From Paraburkholderia bannensis NBRC 103871 (GTDB taxonomy: Bacteria > Pseudomonadota > Gammaproteobacteria > Burkholderiales > Burkholderiaceae), in contig NZ_BAYA01000024.1 in assembly GCF_000685015.1 (NCBI RefSeq), positions 1-59,847 on the forward strand: DNA of 59,847 bases, given 5' to 3'. This document shows positions 1 through 8,459 of the stretch, in pieces (position 1 is the first letter of the stretch; the number at the start of each line of letters is the position of its first letter). The position numbers and the translations under genes are program-made. The notes beneath the pieces were generated by a model that saw only the letters and a program-made list of their open reading frames with translations, searched no databases and was not told the origin of the DNA.

Positions 1-1061
1 AGTTGTCCCGCCGCGAGCCGCAAGTCGACATGCACGTAAAGCTCAGCGCCGAACCAGGCATCGGCCAGCGCCTGGAACGGGCCGTGCGAGCCGCCGCCAG
101 GCAGGAACGCTTCATACTGCGCGCGCGCCAGCGGGCCGATCGTCACGCGAATGCCGCGATGCTCGTCCCACACGCGCGTGCCGACAATCGCGCCCGCGCC
201 CAGCGTGCGGTTGCGGCCCGCATGGCCGACGGTCGTGCGACTCGCGCCCGGCAGCGTGCGCCAGCCGCCGACGAAGGGCGTCGAACGCGCCTCGATGCCG
301 AAGTGATGGCGCAACAGGGCGTCGAAGCCCGCGAGCGAGCGCCGCTGGTTCGCGAACATGCCTGCGCGCGCCAGCACGGCGCGCAGTGCGGTTGGGCCGC
401 GAGCGGCACCGCTGGCCGTGGCGTTATCCGTGACGTTATTCGTGACGTTATCCGTAGCGCTATCGGCGGATTGCGCCTCGCCTGCGGGCGTTTGCTCATC
501 GCGATGCCAGGCCAGTCCCGTGATCGCGCGCAGCACGGGATCGGCGGCGCGCTGCGAGAACAGCGGATAGGGCTCGGCGCTGCGGTACTTGCGCTGGGCG
601 CGATAGAGCAAGGCGAGCAGGCGGTGCTGGAACAGGTCGAGGAAGGCGAGCGCCGACGTGTCCTTGCGGCGCAGGCGATCCTGGATCCACTCCTGCCACG
701 CGTCCGGCAGCGGCCCGTTCGGGCCGCCCAGCGCGAACGTGTTCACCTGGAGTTGCGGCAGGGAATTGGCATGGGACATGGCATGAGACGCGCCATGATG
801 ATCGTCGGCAGGTTCGTCGAGCGCCAGCGAGCGCGGCGCGCGTTCGCGCAGCGGCCCGATCGCACTGGCCGCGAACGCGGGCGACAGCGTGCCGCTGAGC
901 ATCAGCGCTTCGCCGCGCGGATCGAGCCCGGTGCCGAGCGGCGTCGCATCCGGGCGCAGCAGTTCGAGCAGACGCACGGCCTGCGCGAACTCGAACGCGT
1001 GCGGCTGCGCGTAAAGCCGCTGCGCTAGAGTACGAGCGGGCTGCCCGTCATCGGCCGCCAT
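1..1061 (-). CDS. tssG: TssG, T6SS baseplate protein (3' end cut by window edge)
   Basis: This is a baseplate subunit of the type VI secretion system; TssG works with TssF, TssE and TssK as the wedge that docks the contractile sheath to the membrane complex. The minus-strand frame opens with ATG at 1061, overlapping the end of tssF by 37 bases, and stays open to the window edge (about 353 codons). It contains the family-typical stretch LALLYRAQRKYRS followed by a conserved Tyr-Pro-Leu-Phe region and, later, the FRLLGxx-type tail region is presumably beyond the edge. An in-frame 12-bp tandem repeat (423-458) inserts a low-complexity Asn-Val-Thr run in the middle. The overlap and identical strand place it last in the tssBC-hcp-tssEFG arm. 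The identification rests on sequence feel plus position after tssF, which together are strong. Confidence 0.9.
   Translation of the reverse strand, partial: MAADDGQPARTLAQRLYAQPHAFEFAQAVRLLELLRPDATPLGTGLDPRGEALMLSGTLSPAFAASAIGPLRERAPRSLALDEPADDHHGASHAMSHANSLPQLQVNTFALGGPNGPLPDAWQEWIQDRLRRKDTSALAFLDLFQHRLLALLYRAQRKYRSAEPYPLFSQRAADPVLRAITGLAWHRDEQTPAGEAQSADSATDNVTNNVTDNATASGAARGPTALRAVLARAGMFANQRRSLAGFDALLRHHFGIEARSTPFVGGWRTLPGASRTTVGHAGRNRTLGAGAIVGTRVWDEHRGIRVTIGPLARAQYEAFLPGGGSHGPFQALADAWFGAELYVHVDLRLAAGQ
423..458. repeat. Three tandem 12-bp units inside tssG
   Basis: Three consecutive 12-base units (GTTATCCGTGAC, GTTATTCGTGAC, GTTATCCGTAGC) lie within tssG. Twelve bases is a multiple of three, so copy-number change would add or remove four residues (an Asn-Val-Thr-containing unit) without a frameshift. 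It reads as a slippage-prone low-complexity linker. Confidence 0.8.
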
Positions 1062-2821
1062 AGATGGATCTCCCTGCCGTCGCGCACAAGCGCGGTCTGG
1101 ACAAAACGGTTGACGCTCGCATAGAGCGAGAAGAAGTGGGCGAGCACGCCCGAAAACAGCACGGGACTCGCGCCGACAAAGCCGTCGCGCCCCAGTTCGA
1201 CGCGCACACCCAGCCCGTTGCGCCAGCCGCGCCAGCGGTCTTCGCCGACATGTGCGACCACCGGCTCGCCCGCGAGCGCGTGGATGCCCGCGATCTGCCG
1301 CTGCGCCGCCGCGCTCGCGCCGAGGTTGTGCAGCACCAGCATCTCGCGCAGCGTCTGCAGCGCTTGCGGGCCTTCGACCAGCGACACATGGTTGAGCATC
1401 AACTGCGAGATCAGGCGCCAGCGCGAACTGCCGTCGAGTGTCGCCGCGATCTGGCGCGTGGGCCGATGGGCGATGCGCACCGCAGCGACCGGCCCCGGCA
1501 CCTCGAACGAAAGCAGCGCGCCCGGTTCGAGCGCCTGCGCCAGTTCGCGGTTGGTGCAGAGCAGATCGGCGGTCAGCGTGCGGGCGGGCGCATCGGCCGG
1601 GTCGAAACGCGTATCGACGAAGGTCAGCATCATGTCGCTGCCCGGGCGGCTTGCGTGCAGGCCGCTCACCCGGCGCGCGTGCCAGTAGACGCTCGACGCG
1701 TCGCCGTGATGTGCGCCATACCAGGGCGGCACCTCTGCGACGTCGCGTCCGTTCACGCTGCGCAGCGCGCGCACGGCGTAGATTTCCGTGCTGGCCTGGC
1801 GGTGCGCGTCGGGGCTGATGAGATGTTCGCGTTGCGTGCCGTCGGGACGCACCGGTTCCGACGTGCGGGCGAACAGATTGATCGCGGGCGCACAGCCCAG
1901 CATGAAATCTTCCGCATGCACGGTGAGCCGCCCCTCGGGCGCGGCCGTGAAGCCAATCAGCAGGTCGACCGCGCCGCTCTGGCCAACGCCCAGTTTTTGC
2001 GGGGTGAACGGCAGGTCGAAGAAAGCGAATTTCTCGGGAAACGCGAAGTATTCGACCAGCAGGCGGCAGGCCGGATGTGCGCCGTCTTCGCGCGGCAGCA
2101 GCGCGTGGTCTTCGTCGAAGCCGAGCGGCTGCGGGCGGCCGCGCTGGCGCTGTACGCTGCCGTCGGGATCCAGCAGCCAGAGCGCCTCGGTGTGGGCGGC
2201 TAGCAGGTCGTAGAGCGCGGCGACGTTCACGGGCGAGCCGGCCAGGCGCACCCGCAGGCGCTCAATGGGCAGCGCGCCTGGCGGCACCGCGCCGGTTGCA
2301 CGTACGCTCAGACGCAGCGCGCATTGCAGCCGTGCGTCGCCGGTGAGCGCCTGGCTTTCTTCGGCGTCGAGCACTTGCGCATCGGCAACGGCGAGCGGCC
2401 AGAGCGTGACGTCCATGGCCGTGCGCCAGTGGATCGTGTCGCCGTTCGCGTCGACATGCGTGAGCGGCGTCGCGCGCGGCACGGCGTAACCCGCTGCGAG
2501 GCTGCCCTGGGTGGCGTCCGGTTCGAACTGCACGAGCGTCATCGACGGCACGGGCCGCGATGCATACGGGTAGAGCTGTTCGAGCAGGCCGTCCGTGAGC
2601 GTCGAGTACTCGTCGTCGAGCGTGCGCTGGATGCGAGCGGTCAGGACAGCGAAGCTTTCGATGAGGCGCTCGACGTGCGGGTCTGCGCATTCGCCAGGGC
2701 CGAGTTCGAGCCGTCGGGCGATCTTCGGATAGCGCGCGGCGAATCCCTCGCTCGCTCGCCGCAGATAGGTCAATTCGCGCTGGTAGTAATCGAGCAGCAG
2801 CGGATCGATGGAGTCATTCAT
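1025..2821 (-). CDS. tssF: TssF, T6SS baseplate protein
   Basis: TssF is a T6SS baseplate wedge subunit (VasA/ImpG family), acting in the cytoplasm under the membrane complex. The 598-residue product has the expected length (about 580-620) and the characteristic N terminus: NDSIDPLLLDYYQRELTYLR, then FAARYPKIARRL, then DPHVERLIESFAVLTARIQ. The later LLVEYFAFPEKFAFFDL segment is also a family hallmark. The ATG at 2821 is preferred over a TTG six bases upstream because ATG-AAT-GA overlaps the tssE stop, which is the usual translational-coupling layout. It sits between tssE and tssG, as in most proteobacterial clusters. Confidence 0.96.
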   Translation of the reverse strand: MNDSIDPLLLDYYQRELTYLRRASEGFAARYPKIARRLELGPGECADPHVERLIESFAVLTARIQRTLDDEYSTLTDGLLEQLYPYASRPVPSMTLVQFEPDATQGSLAAGYAVPRATPLTHVDANGDTIHWRTAMDVTLWPLAVADAQVLDAEESQALTGDARLQCALRLSVRATGAVPPGALPIERLRVRLAGSPVNVAALYDLLAAHTEALWLLDPDGSVQRQRGRPQPLGFDEDHALLPREDGAHPACRLLVEYFAFPEKFAFFDLPFTPQKLGVGQSGAVDLLIGFTAAPEGRLTVHAEDFMLGCAPAINLFARTSEPVRPDGTQREHLISPDAHRQASTEIYAVRALRSVNGRDVAEVPPWYGAHHGDASSVYWHARRVSGLHASRPGSDMMLTFVDTRFDPADAPARTLTADLLCTNRELAQALEPGALLSFEVPGPVAAVRIAHRPTRQIAATLDGSSRWRLISQLMLNHVSLVEGPQALQTLREMLVLHNLGASAAAQRQIAGIHALAGEPVVAHVGEDRWRGWRNGLGVRVELGRDGFVGASPVLFSGVLAHFFSLYASVNRFVQTALVRDGREIHLWRPMTGSPLVL

Positions 2822-3296
2822 CGACAATTCCCGGCGTGTGGCTGTCGGCGTCGAAACGCACGAGAAAACGGGCGGGCTGCTGCACGCCGTCGAGCCCGCA
2901 CAGCAGGCCCGCGATGCGCAGGCACAGCCGCCAGGGGGCGTCGGCGTCGGGCTCGATCGTCACGCGCGGTGCTGCCAGGCGCGGCTCGAACGCGCGAATG
3001 GCCTGCGCCACGTCGCGCTCCAGCGTGCTGCGGTCGCCCGCGCGCGCCGCGCTCAGCGCGCTCCAGTCGGGCAGGCCGTAGTGCAGCACGTCGGCGGTAT
3101 CGCGCCTGCTGCGGCCGCGCCGCGTGTTGAGCAGGCGCAGCAACTCGGCGCGCACCGAATCGCGCAGGCCCTGTGCGTCGAGCCTGCGCGCCGCCATGGC
3201 GTCCGTGCGCTCGTGCGCGTCGAATGGCGCATCGTCGGCGAGCCGCTCGAACAGCGGCATCGGCGCGACGAAAGCGGGCGGACGCAGTGGCGGCAT
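2814..3296 (-). CDS. tssE: TssE, gp25-like T6SS baseplate protein
   Basis: TssE resembles phage T4 gp25 and helps start sheath polymerisation on the baseplate. The 160-residue product is typical in size. It shows the family layout: a short leader with MPLFERL, a helix with LRDSVRAELLRLLNTRRG, then VLHYGLPD and a C-terminal strand region with APRVTIEPD and ARFLVRFDAD. Its stop overlaps the tssF start by 8 bases and it begins only 12 bases after hcp ends, so it is co-transcribed with both. Confidence 0.94.
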   Translation of the reverse strand: MPPLRPPAFVAPMPLFERLADDAPFDAHERTDAMAARRLDAQGLRDSVRAELLRLLNTRRGRSRRDTADVLHYGLPDWSALSAARAGDRSTLERDVAQAIRAFEPRLAAPRVTIEPDADAPWRLCLRIAGLLCGLDGVQQPARFLVRFDADSHTPGIVDE

Positions 3297-3308
3297 CGGC
3301 TGGCGCGC

Positions 3309-3806
3309 TTACTTCGACAGCTTGTTGGCGGCCATGTCCCACGTGGAGGCGGCGGTGCCTTCCTTCGAGCCGTCGTCCTTCTGCGTGGTCATTTCCCACT
3401 TGATCTTCGTGAAGTTCAGCGACAGCGTCTCGACCGGCTTGCCGCCCGCGCCGCCCGACACGCTCACGTTGCTGATGATGACGTTGGTCAGCGTGTAGGT
3501 GATGAACGGCATGATCTTGCCGTCGCTCTCCGCCGCGTTGCGGCCCACGATGATGCTTGCCGTGGCGATCGCCTTGCCGCCGCAGCAGTATTCGTTAAGC
3601 GTGGGCGTGGCGACGTCGATGAACTTCGTCAAGGTGAATTCGCCGACGTGCGGCTTGCCCGAGGTGCGCTCGGAGTTGCTCACGTCGTTGGTGACCTGCA
3701 TCGCGACATTGTGGCTGTACGACATGACCTCGATCTTGTCGGTATAGCCTTCGATGGTGCTTTCGCCTTTGATTTCGCTGCCGAGATCGAGAAGAATCGA
3801 ATCCAT
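3309..3806 (-). CDS. hcp: Hcp (TssD), T6SS inner-tube protein
   Basis: Hcp forms the hexameric rings of the secreted inner tube. The 165-residue product starts MDSILLDLGSEIKGEST and continues with family motifs YTDKIEVMSYSHNV, GKPHVGEFTLTKFIDVATP, and a C-terminal region with ETLSLNFTKIKWEMT, all typical of the Burkholderiaceae Hcp family. It has no C-terminal extension, so it is a structural Hcp, not an evolved effector-Hcp. It lies between tssC and tssE; about 100 non-coding bases separate it from tssC, enough for separate translation-level control of this highly used protein. Confidence 0.96.
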   Translation of the reverse strand: MDSILLDLGSEIKGESTIEGYTDKIEVMSYSHNVAMQVTNDVSNSERTSGKPHVGEFTLTKFIDVATPTLNEYCCGGKAIATASIIVGRNAAESDGKIMPFITYTLTNVIISNVSVSGGAGGKPVETLSLNFTKIKWEMTTQKDDGSKEGTAASTWDMAANKLSK

Positions 3807-3906
3807 GTTTCAGGGCTCCTGAAGCGTGTGTGAGCGCGCGCGCCGTATGAGGCGCGCGTCGTCGTCAATGGGGAGTGCGCAAGGCGGCAGATGCGCCGCC
3901 TGCCAA

Positions 3907-5385
3907 TTACGCCGCGGCTGGCGGCGGCAGGCTCGCGACGAGCCGGATCGAGGCGGTCAGTTCCTCAAGCTGGAAGTGCGGGCGCAGGAACACGGTCGCG
4001 CGGTACGCGCCGGGCTTGCCCGGCACTTCCGTCACGTCGATGCGCGCTTCGCGCAGCGGATATTGCGCCTTGATTTCCTGCGGCGCGTTATCGTTGACAA
4101 GGACGTAATCGGCGATCCAGGTGTTCAGGTACGCGCGCACGTTGTCGCGCGTCATGAAGCTGCCGACCTTGTCGCGCATGATCACCTTGATGTAGTGCGC
4201 GAAACGCGAAGCCGCGAGCACGTACGGCAGCATCGCCGAAATACGCGCGTTGGCGTTGGCTTCCGCCGTGTTGTAGGTGGTCGGGCGATTGGCCGTCTGG
4301 CCGCCGAAGAACACCGCCTGTCCTTCGTTCTTCTTGTGCACGAGCGCGATGAAGCCGAGCGCGTCCAGTTCCTTCTCGCGGCGGTCGGTGATCGCCACTT
4401 CGGTCGGGCACTTCATGGCCTTGTCGCCCGCCGCGGTCTGGAAGATGTGATCGGGCAGCTTTTCCACCGCGCCGCCGCCTTCCACGCCGCGAATCGCCGC
4501 ACACCAGCTATGCTGCGCGAACGCGTTGGTGATGCGCTGGCCGAGTGCGTAGGCGGCGTTGCCCCAAAGGTATTTCGAGTGATCGGTGCCGTCCACCTCT
4601 TCGACGAACTCCATGCCTTCGACGGGATTGCTGACCGGATCATAGGGGCGGCGCATCAGGACATGCGGCAGCGTGAGCGCGACGTAACGCGAATCCTCGC
4701 TCTTGCGGAATTCGCGCCAGCGCGCCATGTCGATGGTCTCGAACACCTTCGAGAGATCGCGCGGCACGCCAAGCTCCGTGAAGCTGGCCATGTCGAACAG
4801 CTGCGCGTGCGCGGCCGAAATGAACGGTGCGTGTGCAGCGGCGGCCACGGCCGCCAGCTTTTCGAGCAGGCTGATGTCCGGCGTCTGGCGCGTGAAATAG
4901 TAGTCGCCGATCAGCACGCTGAACGGATGGCCGCCGAACGTGCCGTATTCCTCTTCATAGATCTTCTTGAAGAGCGCGCTGGTATCGACATCGACCGCTT
5001 TTTCCAGGTCGTTCTGCAGGTCTTTCTTGGTTGCATCGAGCAGGCGCAGCTTCAGGCGCGAGCTGGTTTCCGAGTTCTTCACCAGATAATGCAGGCCGCG
5101 CCACGACGATTCGAGCGCCTGGAAATCGGGATGATGCAAGACCTTGTTGAGCTGCTTGCTGATCAGCTCGTCGATCAGCTTGATTTGATGGTTGATCGCC
5201 GCGACGGTGTCGCGGCTGACCGTCATTTCCTTGTCGAGCACCTGCAGCGCGAACTCAGCCAGCAATTCGCGCGCGTGCTTCTGCTGTTCTTCGTCGTGGG
5301 CCATGCGGCCTTCGTGCACGATCTGGTCGAGCAGGGTGAGCGGTTCCGCCTGCGCCGCAGGGGCGGCAGCCTGGATATCGGACAT
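3907..5385 (-). CDS. tssC: TssC, T6SS sheath large subunit
   Basis: TssC (VipB) pairs with TssB to form the contractile sheath around the Hcp tube. The 492-residue length is normal. Recognisable segments are LESSWRGLHYLVKNSETS, the acidic GTFGGHPFSVLIGDYYF block, RRPYDPVSNPVEGMEFVEE, and the C-terminal LRPHFQLEELTASIRLVA that closes most TssC proteins. The ATG has an AAGGAAAA ribosome-binding site. It follows tssB after 23 bases, as expected for subunits needed in equal amounts. Confidence 0.97.
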   Translation of the reverse strand: MSDIQAAAPAAQAEPLTLLDQIVHEGRMAHDEEQQKHARELLAEFALQVLDKEMTVSRDTVAAINHQIKLIDELISKQLNKVLHHPDFQALESSWRGLHYLVKNSETSSRLKLRLLDATKKDLQNDLEKAVDVDTSALFKKIYEEEYGTFGGHPFSVLIGDYYFTRQTPDISLLEKLAAVAAAAHAPFISAAHAQLFDMASFTELGVPRDLSKVFETIDMARWREFRKSEDSRYVALTLPHVLMRRPYDPVSNPVEGMEFVEEVDGTDHSKYLWGNAAYALGQRITNAFAQHSWCAAIRGVEGGGAVEKLPDHIFQTAAGDKAMKCPTEVAITDRREKELDALGFIALVHKKNEGQAVFFGGQTANRPTTYNTAEANANARISAMLPYVLAASRFAHYIKVIMRDKVGSFMTRDNVRAYLNTWIADYVLVNDNAPQEIKAQYPLREARIDVTEVPGKPGAYRATVFLRPHFQLEELTASIRLVASLPPPAAA

Positions 5386-5408
5386 GATGTTTTCCTTGGG
5401 ACGGTGGC

Positions 5409-6002
5409 TCAGGCGGCCGGCTGGTCGCCGGACGGTTCCGGATTGCTCTCGGGATTCGCGCCGGGGGCGGCGTCAGGCTTCGCTTCGGGCGAGGGCAGCT
5501 GCGCAACCGGCGCTTCGCCCGGGTGGGCCGCGCGGATCTCGGTGAGCCCCTGCGTGTTGTGCACCACGTCCTGCAGCAGCTTGTCGAGTTCGTCGTTGCC
5601 GTCGAGCTTGGTGAGCAGGTCGCGCAGGCGCAGCCGGGCGTCGTAAAGCTGCTTGAGCGGCGCGATCTGCTTCACGAGGGCCACCGGGTCGAAATCGTCG
5701 ATGTGCTTGAAATTGAGCTCGACGTTCACCTTGCTGCCGTCCTTGGCGAGCGTGTTGTCGACCTGCAGCGCCAGGCGCGGCGAGATCGACTTCATCACGT
5801 CGTTGAAGTTGTCGCGGTCGATATCGACGAAGCGGCGCTCCGTCATTTTCGGCAAGGTCTTGTTGCCCGAGAGGTCGGCCATCACGCCAACCACCAGCGG
5901 CAGTTCTTTCTTTTCGATGGCATTGCCGGTTTCGACGTCGTACGTGATCTGCACACGCGGCGGACGATTTCGTTCAAACCAGTGTTGAGTGCTGTCTGAC
6001 AT
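5409..6002 (-). CDS. tssB: TssB, T6SS sheath small subunit with long Pro/Ala tail
   Basis: TssB (VipA) is the small sheath subunit. The N-terminal part is canonical: QHWFERNRPPRVQITYDVET, the LPLVVGVMADLSGN block, and RRFVDIDRDNFNDVMKSI. The ATG at 6002 is chosen because GAGG lies five bases upstream; a GTG two codons earlier is possible. The product is 197 residues, some 25-30 longer than usual, because about 40 residues of Pro, Glu and Ala follow the last helix (APVAQLPSPEAKPDAAPG). This tail is probably disordered and projects from the sheath. It is the first gene of the left arm, facing tssJ across a 500-bp AT-rich gap. Confidence 0.95.
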   Translation of the reverse strand: MSDSTQHWFERNRPPRVQITYDVETGNAIEKKELPLVVGVMADLSGNKTLPKMTERRFVDIDRDNFNDVMKSISPRLALQVDNTLAKDGSKVNVELNFKHIDDFDPVALVKQIAPLKQLYDARLRLRDLLTKLDGNDELDKLLQDVVHNTQGLTEIRAAHPGEAPVAQLPSPEAKPDAAPGANPESNPEPSGDQPAA

Positions 6003-6516
6003 GGTCACCTCGGCGGCTCTTTCGTTATGGTGCGTAAAATGACGTAATAAATTCGAATTGTTCTGTCATGCTAACTAAATAAAAAAGAGCATATCGCGTG
6101 TGAATCCCGCGACCTGATTGAATTATTCAGGCTGCATCGACGTGACGCGATTTGCCGGGCCGCACGCTCAACCTTTCGTCATCCTGACGGAGCGACGGCC
6201 GTGAAGCGGGACTCGGTAGACAGACGGACAGGAATTTAGGCGAGTAAACAAAAAAACTCAAACAGTATTTACCGCGCATAAAAGCAAAGCGTTTCATAAT
6301 TTTTAAACACGCTTTATTGCAATTGAACATAAAAAATTTGATCTTGCGCCAGACGTATCGGCACTTGTAGACTACGCGCGGCACACGAACCGAAGCACTT
6401 GTCTGTGCGATGCATAACGATTAGAAATACAAACGATTCAAGGATCCCGGCATCGCCGGGTATAGGGCCAAAGCCTGGCCAAAAGCATTTTTTCGCTCAT
6501 CGATGGGGTTCGCCGA
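6003..6516. promoter_or_regulatory. AT-rich divergent promoter region between the two T6SS arms
   Basis: About 510 bases separate the divergent tssB and tssJ genes. The stretch from about 6040 to 6420 is far richer in A and T than the flanking genes, a pattern often seen where H-NS-like or IHF-like proteins act. No confident -35/-10 or -24/-12 pair was identified by eye on either strand. A short GC hairpin, CCCGGC-ATC-GCCGGG, lies near 6446 on the tssJ side. The small minus-strand frame at 6127-6384 shows no coding character. Confidence 0.6.
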
Positions 6517-7008
6517 GTGAATTTCACGTTTTCCTTGCGCATGGATTCGAGCTGGGTTCGCAGCGTCCTCTGGCCGCTCGTCCTGGCGTCTTGCGCATGG
6601 CTGACGGGATGCGGCAGCGCCTTGCCGAAAGTGGATGTCGATACGCTGGCGATCGCCGTGACGAGCGAAGCGAACATCGATACGCCGATCGCCGTCGACG
6701 CCGTACTCGTTCGTAGCCCTCAGCTTCTCGACGCGTTGCTCGCGCTGCCTTCGGCGAAATGGTTCGACCAGCGCGAACAATGGCTGCGCGACCATCCAAA
6801 AGATCTCAACGTGATTTCCTATGAAGTGGTGCCGGGGCAGCAGATCGCGCCGGCGCCGTTCGCTTTCGGCGGCAAGCGCGCAGCTGGCGTCGTGATCTTC
6901 GCCGGCTACCAGACGCCCGGCGCGCATCGCGTGCGGCTCGACGCGGGGCCGTCGAACGCATTGCTCGTACTCGGCGACCAGGACTTGAGCGTCCAGCCTG
7001 CGCATTGA
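6517..7008 (+). CDS. tssJ: TssJ-like T6SS outer-membrane lipoprotein
   Basis: TssJ anchors the T6SS membrane complex in the outer membrane and binds TssM in the periplasm. The 163-residue product has an N-terminal signal with the lipobox LTGC near residue 32, followed by a short beta-rich periplasmic domain ending in PSNALLVLGDQDLSVQPA. Sequence is quite diverged from VasD (for example DVDTLAIAVTSEANIDTPIA where classic TssJ has a shorter strand). The call therefore relies on the lipobox, the size and the position immediately before tssKLM. Translation may start at this GTG or at the ATG at 6541, which leaves a more standard signal peptide. Its stop touches the upstream limit of tssK. Confidence 0.85.
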   Translation: MNFTFSLRMDSSWVRSVLWPLVLASCAWLTGCGSALPKVDVDTLAIAVTSEANIDTPIAVDAVLVRSPQLLDALLALPSAKWFDQREQWLRDHPKDLNVISYEVVPGQQIAPAPFAFGGKRAAGVVIFAGYQTPGAHRVRLDAGPSNALLVLGDQDLSVQPAH

Positions 7009-7049
7009 CGGCGCAACGGCTTGCCGACCACCCGCTGCCTATCCTTCAC

Positions 7050-8459
7050 ATGCATACAACGTTTCCCGATGCGGTTTGCTGGTCTGACGGCATGCCGCTG
7101 CTGCCGCAGCATTTCCAGATGCAGGCGCTGCACGCGGCTGGCCATGCGGCCTTGCTCGCCAGCGCGGCGCGCCCGTTTTACTGGGGGGTGCTGGCGATCG
7201 CGCACGAAGCGGCCGGCCTCGCGCAAGGCAAGGTGCGCATCAGCGCACTCGACGCGATTCTCGCGGACGGGCTGGCGATCCGCCACACGCGCAGCGACCC
7301 GGTGCTGGAGATCGACGTGCTAGGGGCGTTCAGGTCGCCCGATGAAATCGTCACGATCTATCTGGCCGTGCCGCCGCTGTATCGCGGCGGCAAGATCGAC
7401 GCGGGGGCCGCGCGTTTCGCGCAGCGCGAAGCGGACGATGTGCCGGATCTGTCCTCGAAGGGCGAACCGGCGTCGATCACGACGTGGTATCCGCGCCTGC
7501 ACCTGATGACCGATCTGGGCCGCCATGAAGTCGATCGCCTGCCGCTCATGCGCGTGAAGCAGCAGGGCGGCGGCGTGGTGCTTGCCGACTATATGCCGCC
7601 GGGGCCGTTCGTCCTCGCGGGCTCGCTGCTCGGGCAGCGCGTGATGCGCATGCTGCGCCGCGCGCGCGAGAAATGCGTGTTTCTCGCGGGCCGTTTGCAG
7701 GCCGCGCAACGCGCCGAGGAGCACGACGATATCGCCCAGATCGAGCGGCAGCTTGCTGCAATCTGGAGCCGCTTGCCGGAAGTCGAAGCGATGGCCGCAT
7801 CGGACATCGCGCATCCGCTCGAACTCTATCGGACGATTGCGGGCATGAGCGGCGCACTTGCCGCGTTGCGTCCTGCGCGCGGCGTGCCCGCGTTTGCGCC
7901 GTTCGACTACCGTGACCTGCTGGCGACATTCGATCCGCTGCTCGAATGGATCGACGAAGCCCTGTCGACGATCCGCCAGGGCTACCGGGTGCGCGCGTTC
8001 AGCGAGCAGGGCGGCAGCTTCTGGGTCGATCCGCCGTTCGATGGCGCGGGCGCGACGGTGCGCGAGGTCGTGATCGGCCTGCGCATGCCGCGCGACGCCA
8101 CCGAGCACGACGCCAACCTGTGGCTCGACCAGGCGGTGGTCGCCTCGCGTCCTTATGTGCACACGCTCGCGCGCCAGCGCATGCGCGGCCTTGCGCGCCG
8201 CCGTCTCGCACGCGAAGAGCGCGTCGCTTATGCGACCGGCGACGACACGGTGCTCTATGCGGTGTCGCTCGAAGACGACTGGTTCGATCGCAGCCAGCCC
8301 TTGTGCATCGAATTGCGCGCGGTGGTCGGGCGCGCGCCGTGGGCGGTGCAACTGTTCATGCGCGTCGAGGAAACCGCCGACGGCGCACAAACGGGAGCCG
8401 CAGAGATCGCAGACGCGAGCGCAGAACGCGGAGCAGGAACGGGAGCCGAAATTGGCTGA
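7050..8459 (+). CDS. tssK: TssK, T6SS baseplate-membrane linker
   Basis: TssK connects the baseplate to the TssJLM membrane complex. The hallmark N terminus is present: VCWSDGMPLLPQHFQMQ, equivalent to the family W-x-E/D-G-M-x-L-x-PQHFQ. Later family segments include REEVIGLRMP-like RDATEHDANLWLDQAVVAS and a C-terminal beta domain ending VVGRAPWAVQLFMRVEE. The ATG at 7050 is preferred because the family begins a few residues before W-x-D-G-M; a TTG at 7005 overlapping the tssJ stop would add 15 residues. The last ~25 residues are Ala/Glu-rich and overlap the start of tssL by eight bases. Confidence 0.95.
   Translation: MHTTFPDAVCWSDGMPLLPQHFQMQALHAAGHAALLASAARPFYWGVLAIAHEAAGLAQGKVRISALDAILADGLAIRHTRSDPVLEIDVLGAFRSPDEIVTIYLAVPPLYRGGKIDAGAARFAQREADDVPDLSSKGEPASITTWYPRLHLMTDLGRHEVDRLPLMRVKQQGGGVVLADYMPPGPFVLAGSLLGQRVMRMLRRAREKCVFLAGRLQAAQRAEEHDDIAQIERQLAAIWSRLPEVEAMAASDIAHPLELYRTIAGMSGALAALRPARGVPAFAPFDYRDLLATFDPLLEWIDEALSTIRQGYRVRAFSEQGGSFWVDPPFDGAGATVREVVIGLRMPRDATEHDANLWLDQAVVASRPYVHTLARQRMRGLARRRLAREERVAYATGDDTVLYAVSLEDDWFDRSQPLCIELRAVVGRAPWAVQLFMRVEETADGAQTGAAEIADASAERGAGTGAEIG

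Noticed and set aside
6127..6384. 85-codon minus-strand frame in the AT-rich T6SS gap
   Set aside because: Its composition follows the local AT bias, it has no ribosome-binding site and no family features.
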